From an uncultured Actinoplanes sp. (lineage in GTDB: Bacteria; Actinomycetota; Actinomycetes; Mycobacteriales; Micromonosporaceae): DNA of 5,089 bases. This document shows positions 1-5,089 of this stretch, in pieces (positions within the stretch are counted from its first letter, which is position 1; each line of letters begins with the position of its first letter). The stretch is from contig CAKUMG010000531.1 in NCBI GenBank assembly GCA_934667465.1, positions 1 through 5,089 on the forward strand, in the 5' to 3' direction. A program made the position numbers and the translations under genes. The notes under the pieces were generated by a model. That model was given only the letters and a program-made list of their open reading frames with translations, was not told the DNA's origin and did not search any database.

Positions 1-321
1 GCGTCGAGCAGCCAATGGAAGCTGCAGGTGGACGGCGCCGGCGGGCGGCCGAGCTGCGTGCTGGTCGGCGTGCGGCCGGGGATAAAGATCGTCCGCAGCA
101 CGGTCACCGTCGCCGACGGCCGGTGGCACACCGTCGAGTGCCGCCGCCGGGGCACGTCGTTCTCGGTGCTGGTGGACGGCGCCGTGCGGGGCAACCGGAC
201 CGTCGCGGCGTCGCTGTCGGTGGCCAACAACAAGCCGCTGAGCCTGGGCGGCAAGGGCGCGTTCGCGGACAACGACCAGTTCCACGGCATCCTCGACGAC
301 GTCTGGGTCCGGATCGGCTGA
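1..321 (+). CDS. LamG-domain protein, C-terminal end (partial at 5' edge)
   Basis: This open frame enters at base 1 and ends at a TGA at 319-321, giving 106 visible codons with strong GC bias at third positions. The visible protein has the typical second half of a LamG/concanavalin A-like jelly-roll: a DGRWHTVEC strand (the usual 'G-x-W-H-x-V' signature), then FSVLVDGAVRG (ligand-face strand with 'V-D-G'), then PLSLGGKG, and a closing strand FHGILDDVWVRIG. In this family that last segment ('F-x-G-x-[IL]-D-[DE]-V-x-[VI]') ends the domain, so the C terminus is complete with no extra module. LamG domains usually bind glycans or proteins outside the cell; the ligand here cannot be inferred. The true start, any signal peptide and any other domains lie upstream of the window. 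Its stop is 4 bases from the stop of the convergent chitinase gene. Confidence 0.8.
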   Translation, partial: ASSSQWKLQVDGAGGRPSCVLVGVRPGIKIVRSTVTVADGRWHTVECRRRGTSFSVLVDGAVRGNRTVAASLSVANNKPLSLGGKGAFADNDQFHGILDDVWVRIG

Positions 322-325
322 GGGG

Positions 326-1531
326 TCACCTCCCCAGGCCCTCGGACATCGCCCGGAGCAGCTGCGCGTCGGTCGTGTCGCCGGACAACTCCCAGGCGAA
401 CGCGCCGCCGAGGCCGTTGCCGCGCGCGTACGCCATCTTGTCCTTGATCGTCTGCGGGGTGTCGTAGCTCCACCACTGGCCGCGGCAGAAGGCGTAGGTG
501 GTGCCGCCCAGCGTGCCGGTCGGCGGGCACGACTCGGCGAGGACCCCGTAGTCCTCCATGCCCTTCTCGTAGCTGCCGGGCGCGGCACCCGTCGCGGGCG
601 CGCCCGGCGTGGCGCTGGCGACCCCGGCCCAGCCGCGGCCGTAGAAACCGATCCCGAGCAGGATCTTCTCCGGCGGTACGCCCGCGTCGCGCAGCCCGCG
701 GATCGCGCTGTCCGTGGTCGCGGTGTCCCGGGGGATCCCCGGGTACGCGGTCAGCGGCGAGTGGGCGGCGGTCGGGCCCGGCGAGTTCCCCGTGCCGAAG
801 AAGTCGTACGTCATCGCACTCAGCCAGTCGGTCTGCGCGGCCACGTCCGCGTAGTCGGTGGCCGCGATCTTCCCCAGGTCGCCGGGGACCGCGGCCGTGA
901 CGACCGCCTCCGGTCCCAGCTCCCGGCGCAGCGCGGCGACGATCCCGGTCAGCGCGTCCGGCCCGCTCTCGTCGCAGACCAGCCCGCACGCGTTCGGGTA
1001 CTCCCAGTCCACGTCGATGCCGTCGAAGATCCCGGCCCAGCGCTCGTCGCGCAGCAGCTTCGCGCACGACGCGGCGAACTTCTCCGGGTCGCGGGCCGCC
1101 TCGGTGAAGCCGGCCGACCCGGTCCACCCGCCGAACGACCACAGCACCTTGAGTCCGGGGTGGCGCGCCTTGAGCTTGCGGAGCTGCCCGAAGTTGCCGC
1201 GCAGCCCCTGCTTCGGCCGGTCGGCCACCCCGTCGACGCTGGCGGCCGCGGGCACGGGTTTCTGATGGGCGGCCCACGCGTCGTTGAGCGCGCATTCGCC
1301 GCCGGTGACCTTGCCGAACGCGTACAGCAGATGGGTGAGCCCGGCGGCCGCCCCGCTCGTCTCCACGTCCTTGACCTGGTAGTTCCGGCCGTAGACGCCC
1401 CAGTCGGTGAAGTAGCCGACCACGCGCTGCGGCACGGGCGCGGCGACCGACGGCGTGGGGCGCGGGTCGTCGGCGGCCGAACAGCCGGCGAGCAGCAGTG
1501 CCGTGGCGACAACGACGGGTACGACCCGCAT
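326..1531 (-). CDS. GH18 family chitinase, secreted lipoprotein
   Basis: A 401-residue glycoside hydrolase family 18 enzyme, expected to hydrolyse beta-1,4 GlcNAc linkages in chitin by substrate-assisted catalysis at the outer face of the membrane. Residues 1-17 form a short lipoprotein signal (MRVV, then a hydrophobic stretch, then lipobox LAGC with Cys17), followed by a Pro/Ala-rich linker to about residue 35. The catalytic barrel runs from about 36 to 400. It shows SFGGW (132-136), the catalytic motif DGIDVDWEYP (170-179, with D173, D175 and proton donor E177), MTYDF (240-244), GFYGRGW (295-301) and FAWELSGD (378-385, with the barrel-floor Trp380). The segment of about 60 residues after FYGRGW resembles a short chitin-insertion domain of subfamily A. 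Six further cysteines (80, 156, 182, 186, 335, 349) could form disulfides. No carbohydrate-binding module is present. I chose the ATG at 1531 because it sits 5 bases after GGGGAGG and begins the signal peptide; an upstream in-frame start (1636) would add 35 non-signal residues. The activity is inferred from the family; chitin or another GlcNAc polymer could be the substrate. Confidence 0.94.
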   Translation of the reverse strand: MRVVPVVVATALLLAGCSAADDPRPTPSVAAPVPQRVVGYFTDWGVYGRNYQVKDVETSGAAAGLTHLLYAFGKVTGGECALNDAWAAHQKPVPAAASVDGVADRPKQGLRGNFGQLRKLKARHPGLKVLWSFGGWTGSAGFTEAARDPEKFAASCAKLLRDERWAGIFDGIDVDWEYPNACGLVCDESGPDALTGIVAALRRELGPEAVVTAAVPGDLGKIAATDYADVAAQTDWLSAMTYDFFGTGNSPGPTAAHSPLTAYPGIPRDTATTDSAIRGLRDAGVPPEKILLGIGFYGRGWAGVASATPGAPATGAAPGSYEKGMEDYGVLAESCPPTGTLGGTTYAFCRGQWWSYDTPQTIKDKMAYARGNGLGGAFAWELSGDTTDAQLLRAMSEGLGR

Positions 1532-1536
1532 CCGGG

Positions 1537-1543
1537 CCTCCCC
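1537..1543 (-). promoter_or_regulatory. Ribosome binding site of the chitinase gene
   Basis: Read on the minus strand the bases are GGGGAGG, close to the 16S anti-Shine-Dalgarno complement, with a 5-base spacer (CCCGG) before the ATG at 1531-1529. This site decides the start: the longer in-frame start at 1636 has no comparable site, and the signal peptide begins only at 1531. Confidence 0.75.
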
Positions 1544-1561
1544 ATCCCTCGCGAAGCACCG

Positions 1562-1567
1562 ACCGTA
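1562..1567 (-). promoter_or_regulatory. Possible -10 element for the chitinase gene
   Basis: On the minus strand this reads TACGGT, matching the TAnnnT pattern of actinobacterial housekeeping -10 elements. It would place transcription start near 1555 and give a leader of about 24 bases containing the ribosome binding site. No convincing TTGAC-like -35 lies 16-19 bases upstream, so the call is weak. Confidence 0.25.
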
Positions 1568-1592
1568 GCGCGGGCCCGGGGCCTCGGGGAGC

Positions 1593-1621
1593 CCCTGTAG
1601 CCCGATCGGGTGGCTACGGGG
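1593..1621. promoter_or_regulatory. Inverted repeat in divergent intergenic region (candidate operator)
   Basis: Arms CCCTGTAGCC (1593-1602) and GGCTACGGGG (1612-1621) are complementary over 10 positions with one T/G mismatch, around a 9-base centre. The core GTAGCC/GGCTAC is perfect. Overlapping it is a perfect 10-bp palindrome, CCCGATCGGG (1601-1610). The element lies between the divergent chitinase and phosphodiesterase genes, 38 bases before the plus-strand start and 62 bases before the chitinase start, which suits a dyad operator acting on one or both genes. I do not recognise it as a known regulator site. In GC-rich DNA such dyads can also occur by chance. Confidence 0.4.
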
Positions 1622-1658
1622 TGCGCGCCGGCCCACCCGGCTGTGCGATCGTTTCCCC

Positions 1659-3761
1659 GTGGCCGTTCAACCGGGGAGACGCAGCCGCGCGGAGGACCTG
1701 CGCGCGCTGGTCACGTGGCCGCGCGTGCTCGACCGGCTCAAGGCGGCCCTGCGCAACGGCCTCATCACGTTCGTCGTGCTGAGCTTCACGCTGTGGTTGA
1801 TGCCCGGCGTCCGCAGCACCGACGTCGTCGACACCATGGGCCTGGTGGTTTTGGTCGCCGCGGTCGGCGCGGTGCTGCGCCCGCTGCTGCTGTTCGGCGT
1901 GACCGCGCTCGGCGGGTGGGGCGCGATGCTGCTCGGCGTGGTCGCCCAGGTCATCGTCATGGTGGTGGCGCTGGAGCTCGACCCGTCGAAGCGGCTCAGC
2001 GGCTGGCCCACCGTCGGCTTCGCCGCGGTGCTGGCCGTGGTCGGCGCCGCGATCCTCGACTGGATGCTGGACAGCGGCACCGAGGACACGTTCCTCAAGG
2101 AGGCCCGGCGGCTGATGCGGGCCATCCGGCGGCGCCAGGACCGGCGCGCGGGCGGCCGCCTGTTCACGCTGCGCCGCCCGGCGGCCGGCACCGAGCCGGG
2201 TCTGCTGATCGTGCAGCTCGACGGGGTGAGCGAGCCGGTGCTGCGCTGGGCCGTCCGGGCCGGCAACCTGCCCACGCTGGGCCGCTGGCTGCGTACGGGC
2301 ACGCACACCATGCGCGGCTGGCACACCGGCGTCCCGTCCACGACGCCCGCCTCCCAGGCCGGCATCCTGCACGGCGCCTCCCGCCAGATCCCGGGCTTCC
2401 GCTGGTTCGAGAAGGACACCGGCAAGCTCATGGTCTCCAACCGGCCCCGCGACGCGGCGGTGATCCAGCCCCGCCTCTCCGACGGCAGGGGCCTGCTCCG
2501 CGACGACGGCGTGAGCATCGGCAATGCGTTCTCCGGCGACGCCGTCACCTGCCTGCTCACGGTCAGCCACGCGGCCCTGCCCGGGCGGTCCGCGCGCGGC
2601 TGGGCGGCGTTCATGGCGAGCCCGTTCGGCTTCACCCGCGCGCTGGTGCTGGGCGTGGGCGAGGTCGTGGTCGAGCTCTACCAGGCCCGCCTGCAGCGCC
2701 GCCGCAACCTGCTGCCGCGGGTCAGCCGCTCGGGCGCGTTCCTGGCCCTGCGGCCCGCCTCCATGCTGCTGCGCGACGTCAACGTGTCGCTGATCGCGGA
2801 GCAGATGGCCCGCGGTGCCCCGGCGATCTACTGCGACCTGGTCGACTACGACGAGGTGGCGCATCACGCGGGCCCGGCCCGCCCGGAGTCGATGCGCCAG
2901 CTCGAGAGCCTGGACAGCATGCTCGGCGTGCTCGAGCGGCTCGGGACCGAGGCCGCCCGGGCCTACAAGATCGTCGTGGTCTCGGACCACGGTCAGAGCC
3001 AGGGCGCGACCTTCAAGCAGCGGCACGGCGAGACCCTGGACCAGGCGGTCGAGCGCTTCTCCGCGCCGGACCCGGCCGACGCGCCGTCGACCCCCGCGGA
3101 GGCCGAGGCGACCAAGGAGCCCGAGTTCCCGTCGTCGCCGGTGGCGCCCCTGCTGGTGGTCTCGTCCGGCAACCTCGCCCTGGTCTATCTGACCCGCTAC
3201 CGCGAGCGGCTGGACAAGGCGGCCATCGACCGGATCTACCCGCAGCTGGTCTCCGGCCTGTCGGGACACCCCGGCGTCGGCCTTGTCGTCGTGCGCGAGG
3301 AGGACGGCCCGGTCGCCTATGGCGCGGCGGGCAGCCACCGGCTCACCGGCGGCGAGGTCCAGGGCATAGACCCCCTGCTGCCGTACGGGCCGCACGCGCG
3401 CGCCGATCTCCTGCGCCACCAGGAGGCGGCGCACATCCCCGACCTCGTGCTGATCAGCACCGTCGACCCGCTCACCGACGAGGTGGCGGCGTTCGAGGAG
3501 CTCGTCGGCTCGCACGGCGGGCTGGGCGGCTGGCAGACCGACGCGATGCTGGTGCACCCGGCGGAGTGGCAGATCACCCAGGGCGAGCTCGTCGGCCCGG
3601 ACGCCGTCCACCGGCAGCTGGTGGAGTGGCTCGACCAGCTCGGACTGCGCAGTCCGGACCGGCCCGCGGCGACACCGGCCCTCACGGCAGGTGACCGGAT
3701 CATGGCGTCGGAAGAGTTCGACGGCGCGGCGGCGCGACTTTCGCCCAGCCGGGATGGTTGA
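1659..3761 (+). CDS. Membrane protein: holin-4-like four-helix domain fused to alkaline-phosphatase/phosphodiesterase-like domain
   Basis: A 700-residue two-part protein. Residues 34-50, 59-82, 84-106 and 116-137 are four hydrophobic helices, with the AVLRPLLL motif (71-78) typical of the 'mycobacterial four-TM phage holin' family (PF04020); proteins with this domain are often labelled 'phage holin' without phage context. From about 181 to 640 lies an alkaline phosphatase/nucleotide pyrophosphatase-superfamily domain. Its likely ligands are D188 (VQLDGV), nucleophile T228 or T229 (PSTTPASQAG), D398 and H402 (DYDEVAHHAGP), D443-H444 (VVVSDHGQ) and H619 (GSHGG). All expected metal sites are present, so it is probably an active metal-dependent phosphodiesterase or phosphatase; the substrate is unknown. 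Residues 468-495 are a Pro/Glu/Ala-rich linker inside the domain. Basic residues before helix 1 and after helix 4 (RRLMRAIRRRQDRR, 150-163) favour a cytoplasmic catalytic domain. The GTG start at 1659 has no clear Shine-Dalgarno, so translation may be leaderless; GTG 1725 is an alternative that keeps all helices. The propeller gene follows after 7 bases, possibly co-transcribed. Confidence 0.9.
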   Translation: MAVQPGRRSRAEDLRALVTWPRVLDRLKAALRNGLITFVVLSFTLWLMPGVRSTDVVDTMGLVVLVAAVGAVLRPLLLFGVTALGGWGAMLLGVVAQVIVMVVALELDPSKRLSGWPTVGFAAVLAVVGAAILDWMLDSGTEDTFLKEARRLMRAIRRRQDRRAGGRLFTLRRPAAGTEPGLLIVQLDGVSEPVLRWAVRAGNLPTLGRWLRTGTHTMRGWHTGVPSTTPASQAGILHGASRQIPGFRWFEKDTGKLMVSNRPRDAAVIQPRLSDGRGLLRDDGVSIGNAFSGDAVTCLLTVSHAALPGRSARGWAAFMASPFGFTRALVLGVGEVVVELYQARLQRRRNLLPRVSRSGAFLALRPASMLLRDVNVSLIAEQMARGAPAIYCDLVDYDEVAHHAGPARPESMRQLESLDSMLGVLERLGTEAARAYKIVVVSDHGQSQGATFKQRHGETLDQAVERFSAPDPADAPSTPAEAEATKEPEFPSSPVAPLLVVSSGNLALVYLTRYRERLDKAAIDRIYPQLVSGLSGHPGVGLVVVREEDGPVAYGAAGSHRLTGGEVQGIDPLLPYGPHARADLLRHQEAAHIPDLVLISTVDPLTDEVAAFEELVGSHGGLGGWQTDAMLVHPAEWQITQGELVGPDAVHRQLVEWLDQLGLRSPDRPAATPALTAGDRIMASEEFDGAAARLSPSRDG

Positions 3762-3768
3762 GTGTTAT

Positions 3769-4747
3769 GTGCCTTTCATCCGCTTTGCCCGCCGGCTGCT
3801 GCTGACCGCTGTCGCGGCCACCCTCACCGTCGCCGCCGGCGCCGCTCCCGTGCGGGCGATCGGCACCGGCCCCGGCCGGGCCCCGTTGTTCAACGGCTCG
3901 GTCTACGCCATCGCCTACCGTCTACGCGGGCGGCGACTTCACGATCGTCTCCGGCCAGCGCCGCGACAACCTGGCCCGCCTCGACGCCTTCTCCGGCTCG
4001 GTCGGCTCCTTCTCGCACCGCTTCGCCGAGGGCGTGCCCTACGCGCTCGCCCTCGGCAACGGCCGCCTCTACGTGGGCGGCGGCTTCGTCTCCGTCGACG
4101 GCATGACCCGGCGCAGCCTCGCCGCGTTCTCCCTGAGCAGCGGCACCCTCGACCGCGGCTGGCGCCCCTCCGCCGACGACTCGGTCCACGCCCTCGCGGT
4201 CGCCGGCGGCAAGGTCTACGCCGGCGGCGCCTTCCACAAGATCAATGACGTCACCGGTACGCTCCGCCTCGCCGCCGTGTCGGCAACCGGCGGCGCGGTC
4301 GACCGCACCTTCTTCCCCAAGCCGGCGGCGCAGGTCAACAGCGTCGCCGTCGACACCACCGGCGTGTACGCGGCCACCGGCGGCCAGGGCGGCCGGGCGC
4401 TCGCCTACACCTCCGCGGGCCGGCTCCGCTGGCAGCGCGTCTTCGACGGCGACGCCACGGCGGTCACCACCCTCCGCGGCACCGTCTACGTCGGCGGCCA
4501 CTTCGACCGGGCCTGCGTCACCAACCGCAACGGCGCCCAGGGCACGTGCGTCGACGGGTCCCTTTCCCGCGTGAAGCTGGCGGCACTCACGGGGGCCGGC
4601 GCCCTGACCAGCTGGGCGCCGCAGGCCAACGGGGTGATCGGCGTCCGGACCCTGGCGGTGGACCGGTCGCGGGGCGCGCTCGGCGCGGGCGGCGACTTCA
4701 CGATGATCGGCGGCCGGATCCAGAAGAGGTACGCCTCCTTCGGCTGA
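3769..4747 (+). pseudogene. Secreted delta-60-repeat beta-propeller protein, disrupted by a frameshift
   Basis: The gene is read in two frames. Frame A, from GTG 3769, encodes a signal peptide of about 30 residues (PFIRFARR, hydrophobic core, VRA cleavage site), then IGTGPGRAPLFNGSVYAIAY. Frame B, from about 3920 to TGA 4745-4747, encodes the rest. Uncorrected, frame A continues as Arg-rich non-propeller sequence to TGA 4246-4248; frame B has a stop at 3803-3805 and no start with a signal peptide. High third-position GC switches frame at the same point. Frame B contains units starting [VL]Y[AV]GG[DGA]F at 3920, 4067 and 4214, then 4364 (VYAATGG, degenerate), 4484 (VYVGGHF) and 4679 (LGAGGDF), spaced 147, 147, 150, 120 and 195 bases, as in delta-60/DUF5122-type propellers. 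The 4484 unit has an inserted loop with two cysteines (ACVTNRNGAQGTC). The end GGRIQKRYASFG is a normal family C terminus. ATG 3754, overlapping the upstream gene by 8 bases, is an alternative start. Intact homologues are extracellular, mostly of unknown function. A sequencing error could mimic the lesion. Confidence 0.85.
3916..3919 (+). other. Frameshift junction, about 11 bases apparently missing
   Basis: At the four later junctions between propeller units, exactly 15 bases separate the 'x-A-x-A/T' strand from the next [VL]Y strand (4052-4066, 4199-4213, 4349-4363, 4469-4483). Here only TACC separates YAIA from VYAGGDF. The shortfall is 11 bases, which is 2 modulo 3 and exactly accounts for the observed frame change. 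Short copies of GTCTACGC at 3901-3908 and 3920-3927 flank the point and could have favoured slippage. Confidence 0.75.
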
Positions 4748-4754
4748 CGCCCAC

Positions 4755-4797
4755 CCCGCGTCGGCGGGTCCGCGCCACGCCGGTCGGCGCTACGCCG
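4755..4797 (+). terminator. Two small hairpins after the propeller gene, possible terminator
   Basis: Starting 8 bases after the TGA are CCCGC-GTCG-GCGGG (4755-4768) and CGGCG-CTA-CGCCG (4785-4797), each a perfect 5-bp stem with a short loop. The only T-rich patch is GCTTTGGTTGG (4806-4816), and there is no true U-tract. Actinobacterial terminators often lack one, so this is possible but not proven. Confidence 0.35.
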
Positions 4798-4815
4798 GGT
4801 GGTCCGCTTTGGTTG

Positions 4816-4867
4816 GCGCCCGCCCGGTTTGCGCTCGCGTCGCGCCCGCCCGGTTTGCGCTCGCGTC
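4816..4867. repeat. Perfect 26-bp tandem duplication
   Basis: Bases 4816-4841 and 4842-4867 are identical (each begins GCGCCCGCCCGG and ends CTCGCGTC). A third, partial copy begins at 4868 and diverges after 10 bases. The absence of any difference between the two copies suggests a recent duplication or homogenisation. Confidence 0.9.
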
Positions 4868-4892
4868 GCGCCCGCCCAGTTCGCGCCCGCCT

Positions 4893-4982
4893 GGTTCGCG
4901 CCGTGCCGGATGGCGGCGACCCGGTTCGCGCCTGCCCGGTTCGCGCCGTGCCGGATGGCGGCGACCCGGTTCGCGCCTGCCC
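4893..4982. repeat. Perfect 45-bp tandem duplication
   Basis: Bases 4893-4937 and 4938-4982 are identical over 45 positions. Each comprises a 30-base module (GGTTCGCGCCGTGCC plus GGATGGCGGCGACCC) and a 15-base module (GGTTCGCGCCTGCCC). After one extra 15-mer (4983-4997), a third 30-base module begins at 4998, differing by GGAC for GGAT and then decaying around 5027-5035. Confidence 0.9.
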
Positions 4983-5089
4983 GGTTCGCGCCCGCATGGT
5001 TCGCGCCGTGCCGGACGGCGGCGACCCGCTTCCGCCCGGTATTACGTTGCGCGCCCCGGTCCGTGCCGCCGGCCCGCGTCGCGCCGGCC

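Larger units (their letters stand above)
4811..5042. repeat. Modular direct-repeat array, units beginning GGTTYGCGC
   Basis: Units starting with GGTTCGCGCC or close variants begin at 4811, 4826, 4852, 4878, 4893, 4923, 4938, 4968, 4983, 4998 and, degenerate, 5028. The steps are 15, 26, 26, 15, 30, 15, 30, 15, 15 and 30 bases. The basic 15-mer is GGTTCGCGCC(C/T)GCCC; the 30-base form carries the extension GGATGGCGGCGACCC. All copies are in the same orientation with almost no spacer. The two 26-base steps shift reading phase, arguing against a single repeat protein across the array. The function is unknown; replication slippage, protein-binding sites or a decayed coding repeat are all possible. 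Confidence 0.8.
4748..5089. other. Gene-free region carrying hairpins and direct repeats
   Basis: These 342 bases contain no frame with a recognisable protein. Open frames exist on both strands only because GC-rich DNA has few stops. The contents are the two hairpins just after the propeller stop, the direct-repeat array from 4811 to about 5042, and a final 47 bases (5043-5089) of ordinary GC-rich sequence in which I see nothing. Confidence 0.6.

Noticed and set aside
761..1600. Plus-strand open frame (279 codons) opposite the chitinase gene
   Set aside because: It is an Arg/Val/Gly-rich antisense shadow of a gene whose GH18 motifs are unambiguous.
1659..2080. A phage holin and hence a prophage remnant
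   Set aside because: The four-helix domain matches the PF04020 family, but it is fused to a large enzymatic domain and has no phage genes, integrase or attachment sites around it. The phage label is a family name only.
1614..3611. Long minus-strand open frame (665 codons) opposite the phosphodiesterase gene
   Set aside because: It is rich in Arg, Gly, Ala, His and Gln with no fold or motif, and it mirrors the codon structure of the plus-strand gene, which has clear catalytic motifs. It is a typical GC-rich shadow.
1610..3694. Second plus-strand open frame (694 codons) overlapping the phosphodiesterase gene
   Set aside because: It translates to Arg/Pro/Ala/Gly-rich low-complexity sequence without hydrophobic structure. 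The alternative frame has four membrane helices and a full set of metal ligands.
3902..3930. Programmed ribosomal frameshift in the propeller gene
   Set aside because: There is no slippery heptamer or stimulating element at the junction, and the loop there is 11 bases shorter than at every other unit, which a deletion explains better.
3890..4501. Minus-strand open frame (203 codons) opposite the propeller gene
   Set aside because: It is Asp/Ala/Gly/Val-rich antisense to a repeat-containing gene, with no motif; the composition is explained by the opposite strand.
4698..4997. Minus-strand open frame with five-residue periodicity (ARTGQ/ARTGS), resembling a pentapeptide-repeat protein
   Set aside because: The periodicity follows from the 15-base DNA repeats. 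It lacks the A-[DN]-L-x-x pattern of true pentapeptide repeats, starts inside a repeat unit without a ribosome binding site, and runs into the end of the propeller gene.
4811..5042. CRISPR array
   Set aside because: The repeats are 15-45 bp, nearly contiguous and lack unique spacers of constant length; no cas gene is present.

Overview
The window comes from a high-GC actinobacterium. Every convincing reading frame has G or C at nearly all third codon positions, GTG starts are used, and the proteins (a lipoprotein GH18 chitinase, a secreted LamG protein, a holin-like/phosphodiesterase fusion, a secreted propeller) resemble those of soil filamentous actinomycetes such as Streptomyces or the Micromonosporaceae. 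The genus cannot be fixed from this sequence.

Layout, left to right. Bases 1-321 hold the C-terminal end of a LamG (concanavalin A-like) protein that begins before the window. It converges, with only 4 bases between stop codons, on a minus-strand gene at 326-1531 encoding an intact secreted GH18 chitinase lipoprotein. A 127-base divergent intergenic region (1532-1658) separates the chitinase from a 700-residue plus-strand gene at 1659-3761. It carries a good ribosome binding site for the chitinase and a conspicuous inverted repeat. The 700-residue protein joins a four-helix membrane domain of the 'phage holin 4' type to an alkaline-phosphatase/nucleotide-pyrophosphatase-like catalytic domain whose metal ligands are all visible. 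Seven bases after its stop begins a secreted beta-propeller gene (delta-60-type repeats, 3769-4747), broken near its start by a frameshift. The repeat register of the protein itself indicates that about 11 bases are missing at 3916-3919.

Bases 4748-5089 carry no credible gene. They hold two small hairpins that could end transcription, then a run of direct repeats (4811 to about 5042) built from units beginning GGTTYGCGC, including a perfect 26-bp tandem pair and a perfect 45-bp tandem pair.

How the genes work together: three of the four products are exported or lipid-anchored and carry carbohydrate-active or extracellular-type folds, so this reads as a cell-surface/secretome neighbourhood. 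Nothing ties them into one pathway. I do not see a defence system, mobile element, CRISPR array, RNA gene or biosynthetic cluster. The points most worth a second look are the frameshifted propeller, the unusual membrane phosphodiesterase with a predicted cytoplasmic catalytic domain, and the structured repeat array.
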